Assembly: GCA_025201345.1 (NCBI GenBank)
Contig: JAIXMG010000016.1
Location: forward strand, 1-64,000
Reading direction: 5' to 3'
DNA: 64,000 bases
Origin: Thamnidium elegans
Lineage: Eukaryota > Mucoromycota > Mucoromycetes > Mucorales > Mucoraceae
In this document: piece by piece, positions 1 through 9,893 of the stretch
Numbering within the stretch: the first letter of the stretch is position 1
Layout of the letters: each line of letters opens with the position of its first letter
The notes under the pieces: model-generated
What the model was told of the DNA's origin: nothing
The model's database searches: none
Seen by the model: only the letters and a program-made list of their open reading frames with translations
Position numbers and translations under genes: made by a program

Positions 1-1
1 G

Positions 2-3000
2 CCTAGTTCTTCTCCTTGGGGTGCACCTGTTTTGTTTGTTCGTAAGAAGGATGGTACCATGCGGAATGTGTTTGGATTATCGTGGTCTAAATAAGTGACG
101 ACTAAGATTGGTAGTCCTTTACCTAGGATTGACGAGAGTATTGATCGTTTAAGAGGTGCAACTTGGTTTAGTACTATTGATCTAAAATCTGGATATCATC
201 AAATAAAAATTAAAGATTCTGACAAGCCCAAGACTGCTTTTAATACAAGGTACGGGAAATTTCACTGGTGTGTCATGCCGATGGGCCTTTCCAATGCTCC
301 TCCTAGTTTTCAAGCATGGATGAATACCTTGTTAAGTGACTGTATCGATAAATATGCCTTGGTATACTTAGACGATGTTTGTATTTATAGCAAGAATAAA
401 GAAGAACACAGAGCTCATGTGCGTGAAGTGCTTAATCGTCTTCAAGAGGCAAACTTGGTTGTGAACTTGGCTAAATGTATCTTTGCTCAAAAGAAGTTGG
501 TCTTCCTTGGGTTTGAAATTTCAGCTAATGGTGTATCACCTTCTTCTTCGAAGATTCAAGCGGTTCGTGATTGGCCTCGTCCTGAAAATGTGCAACAGAT
601 TAGACAATTTTTTGGGGCTAAGCCAGCATTACAGAAGGTTCATACCTGGTTTTTCTGCTATTGCAGCGTCGTTAACTGATTTGACTCGTGGTGTTGGTCC
701 TAAAAAGAGGGAAATCGTATGGACTGAAGAATGTGAGAAGAGTTTCAAGAAGATCAAGGAACTACTGGTATCGGCTCCTGTTTTGCAAATGCCAGATATG
801 GATTTACCTTTTGTCATAGAAACAGATTCTAGTGAGTATGGTGTAGGTGCAGTTCTTCTACAGCCTGATGTCTCAAAGTATAATCATGACGCTAAAAATC
901 CTTATGGTCCTTTATCTACTTGGCATCCAGTGGCATATGAATCCAGGAAGCTCTCTAAGGCTGAACAGTCATTTCCAGCACAGGAGCGGGAGTTGATTGG
1001 TATTGTAAATGCTTTAAGGAAGTGGCGTTGTTTTATCGATGGTTGTTCCTCAGGTTATACGGTTTACACGGATCATAATCCTTTGGTGTACTTTAGGTCT
1101 CAAGTTAAACCTACCCCAAGATTAGTAAGGTGGATCTCTGAATTGGAAATGTTTGGCCCTGAAATTAAATACAAACCAGGTAAAGAGAATGTAGTGGCTG
1201 ATGCTCTTTCAAGAGTTGGTGATCTTAGTACTCCTGATGACAAGTCCTTACAACCCCAATGTTTGTATTCTGCTTGGAGTGAGTTACCTGAAGAAGTTCG
1301 TTCGGATTGGCCCCTACTGTATATCAACGAAGCTAGAACAAAAGTCAAATCGCCTGCGCTTGCTAAATTACTAAAAAAAGAGGAATCTTTTTTTATAATT
1401 AACAATAACAAAGTTTATCGTAAAATAAAGGTTAATAAGGAAGACAAGACTGTACCATTTATACCGTTCGTACAACGAGCTGACTTGGTTGGGAAGTATC
1501 ACGATGGTTTTGGACATGCATCTATCAAAAACATGTTGCACTTGATGACTAGTCGCTATTGGTGGCCACGTATGAGGAGTGATATACAAAAATGGATTGA
1601 AATCTGTGCTGCATGTCAAGTAAATGGTAAACCTGTTTCAAAACACCAAGATGTTATGCATCCTTTGGCTATTCCGGTGGAAGCTTTTGAAAGATGGCAT
1701 TTGGACTTTATTGGGGAGCTACCTACTACTATCAATGGTAACAAGTGGCTGCTAACTGCTGTTGATGCTACGACCAATTGGCCGATTGCTAGAGCTGTTC
1801 CAGAAGCTACTAAAGAAGTTGTAGCTACATTTATCTATGAGGAAATAGTAACTCGTTTTGGTTGTCCTGTGGAGATCTTAACAGATCGTGGTGCAAACTT
1901 TACAAGTGGTTTAGTGGAAGCTTATGTTGAACGCCTTGGTATTAAGCATAAATTAACTTCAGCTTTCCATCCTAGAACTAATAGTAAGGTTGAACGCTAC
2001 AATGGTACGATAAAGCAAATGTTACGCAAATATGTTCAAGGTGCTATACACCGATGGGATGATTTTGTGGATACTGCTGTCTGGTCTTCAAGAGTATGGG
2101 TAAACTCTACAACGGGTTATAGTCCATATTTTTTAGTTTATGGTAAGCAACCAAGATTACCTGGTGATGCAATTACTCCTTACATATCTAAAGATGCCAT
2201 GTCTGACCCACGTACGGTTGCAGATATTACAGCAAGAGGTTTAGCTGATCTAGGTCAACATCGTGCTGCTGCTCAAACTCGTATGCAAGCTGTATCTGAA
2301 AAGGATAAAGACAGATGGGATAGGTCTATTGATGCCAAGCATTATGATATTGGTGATTTAGTTCTGTTAACACATGAAGGCAAATTTGGTCTGGAACCTA
2401 GATTTAAAGGTCCTTATATTGTAACTCAAGTGTTTGAAGAATATGGTACTTATCAACTGGAAACAATGGCTGGTCAAAAATTGGATCATTTGGTTCATCG
2501 AGATAGGCTTAAAGTTGCTAAAGGTGGAAAGCCGGAAGGCGCTTGGTATGATCCTACTGCAAGTAGAAAAGTTGTTAAGGCTGTCACCTCAACAAGAAGT
2601 GGAAGGGGAGGAGGAACTAGTGTTCCTACTAGTTCTCGTGCTGCTATTATTGGTTCTCGTGCGGTTAACGGCCGTCGTGATACTACTACTGTTAGTGAAT
2701 GCTCTGGTGATAATACTGGTTCTGCTGGTTCCACTACAGTTACTGATGCTAATATTTTTCCTGGTAATGTTTTTAATACTGCTGAACATCTTGTACAAGA
2801 AGCGGAAGAAACAGATGATAATATAGAAGAAACAGCCTCTGTGTTTTCAAACAGTAGTTTTCGTAGTGCTGTAGAAGGTCCACTAGAAGACTATCAACTA
2901 ATAGAAGGTCTCGATAGAGATGGTCATGTTATTGATGAAGATATTATCGATCATGATATTCAAGGGGCAATTAATGAAATATCTAGTGATTATCAAGAAC

Positions 3001-3779
3001 AAATAGTATTACCTGAAACTATAACAAGTGATGAATCAATGTCTGGAAAGGGAGATGATCATAATAGTGTGGGACCAATAGTTGAAGCTCAACCGGTACT
3101 TGGAGAACATACACCCGAAGAATCAGCAGTATATCAAGACAGCTCTCCACCTTATCGTCAAGAAAACAATTTGGTTTACCCTCAAGAAAATTTACTGTAT
3201 CCTCAAGAAGAAACACCAGAAACTTTTGATGTTGACATGAATACTGCCAGCGAAGAAGAAAAATCAACAAGTTCGATGGAACATAGTCCTGCTCAAGAGA
3301 TAGAAGATAAAAATAATGTTATTGTTATTTGTGATAATGAGCCTGATTTGATAACAGAAAGTAGTCGACAAGGTCAAGAGTCAAAAGAAAAAGAAAAAAC
3401 AGGTACTTCTGAGGTAGTGATAGAAAAAAAAGATACTGAAAGCAAGGAAGACAAATTGGCAAAGATCAGAGTGTTCAATCCGGCGTCAAAATTTTTTACC
3501 TATCGACACAGAATAAAGCCTAGTAGGTCTTTTTTGGTTCCATCTCCTCCTGTTTCACCTAGTTTACCTGCTGCCAATAAGGATGTTGAGGGTCCAACAT
3601 CAGTCCAAGAGGAGGGTAATGTCGGTTTGGAAACATATGGTATTCCAGAAGCGGTGGTAAATTGGAATAGAAATAAGAAGAAGATATTCAAACCCAACCC
3701 GCCTAGGCCAAGAAAGAAGCAAAAGTGTAATTGGTTGAAATTACAATTCAGAACATATAAAAATAGCTTCGTAGTTTAA
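2..3779 (+). pseudogene. Ty3/gypsy retrotransposon pol, 3' part, frameshifted
   Basis: The window opens inside a Ty3/gypsy pol. Domains in order are reverse transcriptase (YLDD at 365-376), RNase H (about 760-1210), integrase zinc finger (HH..CxxC, about 1490-1620) and the DD35E core, with Asp at 1704, Asp at 1884 and Glu at 1992. A GPY/F module follows at about 2360-2510, then an acidic and finally basic tail of about 400 residues that I do not recognise. The reading frame is broken: near 68-95 two compensating single-base shifts leave an in-frame stop, and a run of six T at 608-613 shifts the frame between RT and RNase H. From about 615 to the stop at 3779 it is open. RT-RNaseH-IN order identifies the Ty3 superfamily. 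The lesions suggest a dead or decaying copy, although homopolymer sequencing errors are possible. Gag and the 5' LTR lie outside the window. Confidence 0.93.
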
Positions 3780-3908
3780 AATAAATAAAAATCAATCTTT
3801 CTTTCATAAGCCTGTCTTATATATATATATATATCTTACTGCGTCAAGCCTGTCTTAAACAAGTTTATTGTACTCATCAGTAAAGAAGTAACTGACAAAA
3901 AATAAAAA

Positions 3909-3981
3909 GCCTAGCTAGCTCAATCGGTAGAGCGTGAGACTCTTAATCTCAAGGTTGGGGGTTCGACCCCCCCGTTGGGCT
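3909..3981 (+). tRNA. tRNA-Lys (anticodon CUU)
   Basis: A 73-nt cloverleaf folds by eye. The acceptor stem GCCTAGC pairs with GTTGGGC (two G-T wobbles). The anticodon stem TGAGA/TCTCA holds the 7-nt loop CTCTTAA, which gives anticodon CTT. The T arm is GGGGG/CCCCC with loop TTCGACC. Box A (TAGCTCAATCGG) and box B (GGTTCGACC) are both present, there is no intron, and the T run at 3991-3994 can terminate Pol III. It starts just downstream of the Ty3/gypsy element, fitting Pol III-directed insertion as known for Ty3. Confidence 0.93.
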
Positions 3982-4201
3982 TAATATCTCTTTTATTTTT
4001 ATGTGGTGTGTGTAGATTTGTGCAACATATACTGACGAATAAGATGCCTTTTGTTAGGTTCACAGACACAACTGCAACCTAAATTACATTATAATGTTAC
4101 GAATCGAAGAATATCGTACCGGTTTAAAGTACTATTTTATTTTCATTCCGTTTATTATCACATCACTTTTTAATAGTCTCTTTTATTTTACTTTTAATTC
4201 T

Positions 4202-4665
4202 TGTGATATTTAACGATAAAATATCAAAAAATAAAAGAAAAAATAAAAAAGAACAGAAAGTTTTATCAGACAGAAAAAGGTTGTTGTTTATCTTTGGAAA
4301 TTAAGAGCCTTTTTATAGACCTTAGAAATAAATGAAAATGTATAATTATAAACTAAATGGGTTCATATACGATACATAACCCTTTTATGGATGAGCACAA
4401 TCTATATGGATTGATCATAACAACATGTCTGATTATAGACTGATCATAATAACATATCTGGTTATAGAAATAATGTGTTTATATAATTGTGTCACTTCAA
4501 TAACTTGTTACACTAATACTTTGTGATTACATTTATCTCGTCGATATATAGAATAGTAATAAGATCTAAGTAATATGTAGCTAATATTACATTTGTGTAT
4601 AGTTTTGAGTAAAACTATGTATAAATTATATTACTGTATATTACTTGGATACAACAAATTCCAGA
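4202..4665 (+). repeat. Diverged direct repeat A, copy 1
   Basis: It is similar along its length to 5394-5845. Shared landmarks in the same order are a GTGATATT start, an AAATATCAAAAA-like purine stretch, GTTTATCAGAC, GAGCCTTTTTATAGAC, ATACATAACCCTTTTATGG, GTAATATGTA and TATTACTTGGATACA. Divergence and small indels show the duplication is old. No coding capacity is visible. Confidence 0.7.
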
Positions 4666-4959
4666 ACCAAAATTACCCCTTTTTCTTTTAGTTTAATTAT
4701 TCTTTATTTTATTCTCCATTTTTACTTCAGATTATTAGTTACTTTCTATTCTAAATCTCAGTTTCTGTTACACTTTCTAATAATTTAACCTTTATTATCC
4801 TTTTAACATCAGATATGTTACTCCATCTACTTATTTATTTTACAATACCTTTTAGCTCTTTCTGATTGTAAAACATCAATTTATTTATATTATTAGTCAA
4901 CTAGAACAAAAACGTCACACTTAGTTTAGAAAGTTTATCCATTACATCCATCTTAGAAT

Positions 4960-5330
4960 CAAAAGGAACAAATTTATTCCTGATATCAAAGATATTTTAC
5001 AAGGTTCGAAGGATATCCTGACCGACATCTTTGAATATAAATACCACATAATTTAACTTACCAATAAATCTTATCTTATTTTTCGCTTATATTTTATGCT
5101 CTATATTTTCAGTTTCTTACTTATAAAGATCCCTTGAATTATATTCTTTTATTATATAATTCTCTGTAAACTTATTATCCTTTATTTTATTTCTCTACGT
5201 ATTATATCTTTTATATAATACATTCTCTTAGTTGGAGAACTATAAACCTGACGCTCACTTTCAATTTATTGAACTTATAAAATAACATCTTTTATTTTAT
5301 ACCTTACTTATTATCTTTATTACAAATAAC
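4960..5330 (+). repeat. Diverged direct repeat B, copy 1
   Basis: It shares with 7020-7450 the ordered words ATAAAGATCCCTTGAATT, TTGTAAACT/CTGTAAACT, a TTGGAGAAC/TTGGACAAC word, AACCTGACGCTC/AACCTGGTGCTC and TTTATTGAACTT. Together with repeat A this gives an A-B-A-B layout, suggesting an ancient tandem duplication of one unit of about 1.2 kb whose second copy later gained about 0.85 kb. Confidence 0.6.
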
Positions 5331-5393
5331 CACTACTACATTTGTAACAATAAATATTATTTTAGCTCTCTTAAGTTTTAAGTTTATAACAAA

Positions 5394-5845
5394 ATGTGAT
5401 ATTGACAGAGTAAATATCAAAAATAAAAACAGAAAAGAAAAAGAAAAGTTTATCAGACTGAAAGAGATTATTGTTTTATTAATTTGAAAATATGAGCCTT
5501 TTTATAGACTTTTAGAAAATAAATAAGATGGTCTCAGCATGACATGATTGTAAGTTAAAAAGAGTATATAGATACATAACCCTTTTATGGATGAGTACAC
5601 TGATTATAGATTAATCACAACAACAAATCGTATTATAGAAAATGTATCATTGTACCACTTTTAGCTGTTATACCATGCTTTATTATACACATATTTATTA
5701 TTCTTTATAGCGTACTACAAAGGGATTAAAGTAATATGTAACTAACATTATATGTATATAATTTTATGTAAGTTGATAACGGGTATCACACTTGTATAAA
5801 ATTATGTCTAAGTTATATTACTCTAATATTACTTGGATACATCCC
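5394..5845 (+). repeat. Diverged direct repeat A, copy 2
   Basis: Second copy of the repeat at 4202-4665, same orientation. The best conserved block is ATACATAACCCTTTTATGG, followed by GATGAG and a run of short CATAACAACA-like words. The copy carries an extra insertion of about 30 bp before the final TATTACTTGGATACA block. Confidence 0.7.
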
Positions 5846-7019
5846 AAACATGATGGCTCAAATTCTTGCGTTAGGTCAACAAGGACAATGCTTGTTGCTC
5901 ATTTTAAAATGCAACACTTTTTTTTCAAAGTATCTTTTTGTTTCAGCGTTGTTTCGCGCTGTATTTTCCATACTTCTTGATATATACAGATTATATATCC
6001 CTCTTCATCTTTATTATTGTTACGATAGAACAGATCAAAACTAAAAATTATTAATCACCTATTCATATATTGTTAAATATGATTCTCATAAATTCGTTAA
6101 AAGCCAAAAATAAGATGGTTTTTATTAATTTGAAAAAGGATAGTTATTTTATATGAAAGTGAGATTTGAATTGGTTGTGTTAAAGATAACGGCTTATAGA
6201 TTATTGTGATTATTGTGCTTGGGAAAATATTATATAATCTGTGCCTGGGAAAATAAACGACGTTTGTGTAAAAGGGAAATGGTGGTTTTCCTGGTGTCCC
6301 ACAAGTATTCTAAATAAGTACTTTAGCAGGGATCTTAATTATTACACAGGGTAAATAATTAAGTTTGTCAAATAAGATCCAAAGTAGATCTTAAATAGTA
6401 ATCGAAAGGTTAGATATATAGCTGGTATATATCAATGTTATTCTATCAAGGAGATTGAGTCAAGGAATATTTATAGTCAATCCGAAAGAGTAGAATATAT
6501 ATATCGTAAAGTGAGAAGGTCGAGTCTAGATATTAATCCGCACCTATCATAAGAATAAAATCAGATACATTACGGTTGTTTAGAGGTATAAATGGGATTA
6601 TTATTTAGTTAGCTGAATTCTTTAGTTTATTTTGAATCAATAAATTTCTCTAAGTTTTGTCACGATAATTTTATTTTGTCTAATTTTACCTCAATTCCAA
6701 CAACTTTATCGAAGACTAGTTGAATATCTTTTTTCATAAATAAATTATCTATCCAATAAACTTTTAATCAGTTGATTACTAATAGTTTGGTACTCACTAC
6801 TCTTACTACTCTTTTTATTACCTGTTGTCTTTACACTTTTTACTTTAAGCTGAATCACTACAATTATTTTTACCTTTTTAGTGTACCGCATATTTACAAT
6901 GTAGGTTTTGTAACTATTTTATCCTTTTAATTATTTTAAATTGCACTTATATTTGTAGCAATATCAGATGTCAGATATTATAGAATGAAAGACTAAAAGA
7001 TTTATTATTATACAACTTT

Positions 7020-7450
7020 TATCATATTGATATCCTTTAAACATTTCATGGATACTTCAAATTATATTTCACGGATACTTCAAACTATATTTCAATGTCT
7101 CTTTGATAAATAGCAAAGGACACTCTTACCAAGCTTATTTAATATAAATATCATTATATTTTCTTACCTTAAATAAATCATCACACTTTTAAATACCTAA
7201 ACTTTTACTTATAATCCTTTCATAAATAATATAATTTCTTATATAAAGATCCCTTGAATTTATATGTATTATTTTATATTGTAAACTCTTTTCTTTTATT
7301 TCCTTTTTCTTTTTAAACGTTAGTTTACATATTTTCTGCTATAATTGGACAACTTAAAACCTGGTGCTCGCTTAAATTTTATTGAACTTTTACAAAACAA
7401 TTTTATTGTTTAATTATTTCAACTTTATTCCTTCTACTTTACCACTACAA
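7020..7450 (+). repeat. Diverged direct repeat B, copy 2
   Basis: Second copy of the repeat at 4960-5330, same orientation, recognised by ATAAAGATCCCTTGAATT and the AACCTGGTGCTCGCTT block. It also contains a short internal tandem (GGATACTTCAAA.TATATTTCA twice, about 7050-7100). Confidence 0.6.
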
Positions 7451-8114
7451 ACAATTTAATTTGTAATAACGTCATATGCCAATTATGACAGAAGATAATT
7501 TACTTCATCGGACAGTAGTAATCATCCCTCGCATTGCATATGTAGTAATAGCGCATGATGGTGTTGATGCATTAACTAACAAATGTATACTAAATATAAG
7601 CCAGTTTGTTAGCGATCAATAAGTAATATAGCTTTTTATTTTATAATTATTTTGTTGCACATTTCCTTTTTTATATTTTTTTTTAAAAAAAACATATAAA
7701 AAAAGCGATACAGAAACCTAACGGCAAAAGTTAGGATTTCATTATTTAGGTATTAACTAAATAACCACGCCAGGTTTTTTTTTCTTACTACTATAAATTA
7801 GAGCCTAGTTCTAATTGACATAACCAAAAAAAAAAAAAAAAAAAAAAAAGAAGGGGTTTTTCATCTTTAGTCAAAAAGAAAGTATTTACAATATGATGAC
7901 TTTAATAGTGTGCGTCTATATCAGTATCCTTTGATGCACTATGCTGTAATTGAGTAATGCTTTTGTTAAACGACCGTGTAAATTGCCGTGAAAAAATCAT
8001 TAAAACGTACGTATAATACTAAACTTATGACCCTTGAATAATATATAAACTTAAAGATTATATTATTCTCTCTCTCTTCTTTTCTTTTTAAAAAATAAAT
8101 ATTATAAAATAATA

Positions 8115-8731
8115 ATGAGGTTTTCAAATACTAAGTTAACCTTGTTCTTGACTCTTGTTGTATGTTTGATGGTATCTAAATCACTTGCTCACCATCATGA
8201 CAAGGACTGTAATCACGACAAAGAAGACAATAATGATCAGGACGACAATAATGATTGGGATAATGAGAACATTAGTGGCAATAATAACAATGGGCAAGAT
8301 TGGGGAAATAACAATAACAATGAAAACAACGGTCAATCAGATTGGAGCTCTGGAACCACTAGCAGTACTTATGGACGTACAAATACATGGCTCGGTTCTG
8401 AATGGCCTGTCCCTACTAATAGTAACGGTGAAGTTCAATCTTCTGTGTACTATCCTCCTGGATCTGTACCTACCGGGGGTAGTAGCTCCTCTCACGGTTA
8501 TCCTTCTGGTCGTACACCAAATGTTGTAACTGTTACTTTGACGCAAGTTATAACAGAAACTAGTTTTCCAACCGGTGTCAAAAGTGAGCCTTTAGTTGGT
8601 AGCATGGCTAGGTAATTTTTTTGTGTTAATTATAACTGCTTCTTTTAATTGACTTTTTTTCTAGCACTAAATCCGCAGGAGTGCCCGTTGTTTTAGCCGC
8701 TATTTTATTTGCAATGATGATCCTTGCTTAG
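8115..8731 (+). CDS. Secreted, probably GPI-anchored Asn/Asp/His-rich protein
   Basis: Two exons (8115-8611, 8665-8731) join in frame to give 187 residues; intron 8612-8664 has GTAATT and CTAG ends. Residues 1-25 are a signal peptide (hydrophobic LTLFLTLVVCLMVS ending ..SLA). A His/Asp/Asn-rich stretch follows (HHHDKDCNHDKEDNN), then a low-complexity N/D/G/W region and a Ser/Thr/Pro/Gly region. The second exon encodes a small-residue site followed by the hydrophobic tail PVVLAAILFAMMILA, typical of a GPI-anchor signal. Without this exon the anchor is missed. I do not recognise the family. The His/Asp cluster could bind metal, which is inference. A second surface-type gene follows within 300 bp on the same strand. 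Confidence 0.8.
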
Positions 8732-9004
8732 GTTTTCTCTATTAAAAAACCCCCTGCTAGTTCAATATTCTAGATATATTCTGGTATATGACTTTATTAT
8801 TATCATGTATTACCTATATCCTATCTTTTTCTATTATCTAATAAATCCCTTGTACTTTCATTACAAAGTCAGTTTCTTTATCTGTTTCGGATAAATATAG
8901 ACAAGACGAGAACCAGTTTGTTTCTCTTTTTTTACATATTTTTTTTTTAAAAAGTGAAACATCTGTTCTCTTTCTTCCATTTTTTATAACAATTTTACGT
9001 TTAT

Positions 9005-9668
9005 ATGAGTGCATCGGTACCTCCACAACAACAATCGGCAGTCTCATCAGAGATGGCAGGTCAGTTAATAATATTGCATAATACATCTATATTTAACATG
9101 TCAAATAACTATGGTAGAACCCTTATCCAGTACGGCTAATACCAATGTACAGATACCTACACCTCCACCGCCTGCATATCAAGATAATTTAGATCCTGTA
9201 AATACAAATTTAATTGGGGAAACGTATTATCGACCACCACCACCACCTGTATCATATCCATTTCCTCCTATACAAGAACCATTTGATACACCAGCTATAG
9301 GCAATCGTATAACAGAATATTATTCTCCTCAGGACAATAGACGGCTGGCAATGAAAAGAAGACTATCATCTTGTTTATGTATTATCGTTACTATTGCTGT
9401 TATTATTGGATTGGCATCAGGATTAACAAGGAACGCGTATTATTCTAATTGCGAGTGGTAAAAAGAAAGAAAAGAAAATTAGATAATAATCTTTAAATCT
9501 AACCTTTTTTTTTTAATTTAGTCAAACGGATTCAAATTGTTCTAGCTTATATGGTAAGATATCATATGTATATAAAAGTTATATTATTGATATTAATTTG
9601 TATTATTTCTGGATTTAGGTGCCAATGTATATTGCTATAATAATTGCGAATGTGTGACCAGATATTAG
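9005..9668 (+). CDS. Single-pass membrane protein with Pro-rich N-terminus and Cys-rich tail
   Basis: Four exons (9005-9059, 9118-9457, 9522-9553, 9619-9668) keep one frame and give 158 residues. The start at 9005 is preferred over the downstream ATG at 9111 because that ATG lies in the last bases of intron 1. The N-terminal half is rich in Pro and Tyr (PPPPAYQDN, YYRPPPPPVSYPF). A basic stretch (MKRR) precedes the transmembrane segment CLCIIVTIAVIIGLASGL, and a short C-terminal domain of about 35 residues has six Cys (SNCEC, DSNC, YCYNNCEC). The layout suggests cytosolic Pro/Tyr motifs and a disulphide-rich outside tail. Function unknown. Confidence 0.75.
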
Positions 9669-9893
9669 ATATGATACAAATAGTAGTTATCTGGTCATAC
9701 TACTCTTTTGAATCTATTAGAGTTGAACTAATTGAAAAGTTCTACTACGAACTGTAATAATAATTGTAAATAAATTAATATTGTATTTGTATTTTATCAT
9801 AATTTTACCCCATAAAGAACAATATATTCCTTTTTTTTTTTGCAGTAAGTAAAAAAAAAAAAAAAAGAGTGAGGGGGTTTTTTTTTATTTCAT

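Larger units (their letters stand above)
3982..8114. other. Gene-free AT-rich region with old repeats
   Basis: About 4.1 kb without a convincing coding region; open frames are short and of low complexity. It holds two pairs of diverged direct repeats (listed separately), a possible solo-LTR-like segment near 6170-6700 and a long A run near 7827-7848. It looks like a graveyard of mobile-element remnants between the tRNA-proximal retrotransposon and the first host gene. Confidence 0.6.

Noticed and set aside
8185..8546. Overlapping open frames on both strands within the N/D-rich gene
   Set aside because: They are produced by the repetitive AAT/GAC codons of the GPI-type protein; the plus frame at 8115 has a signal peptide and valid splicing, the others do not.
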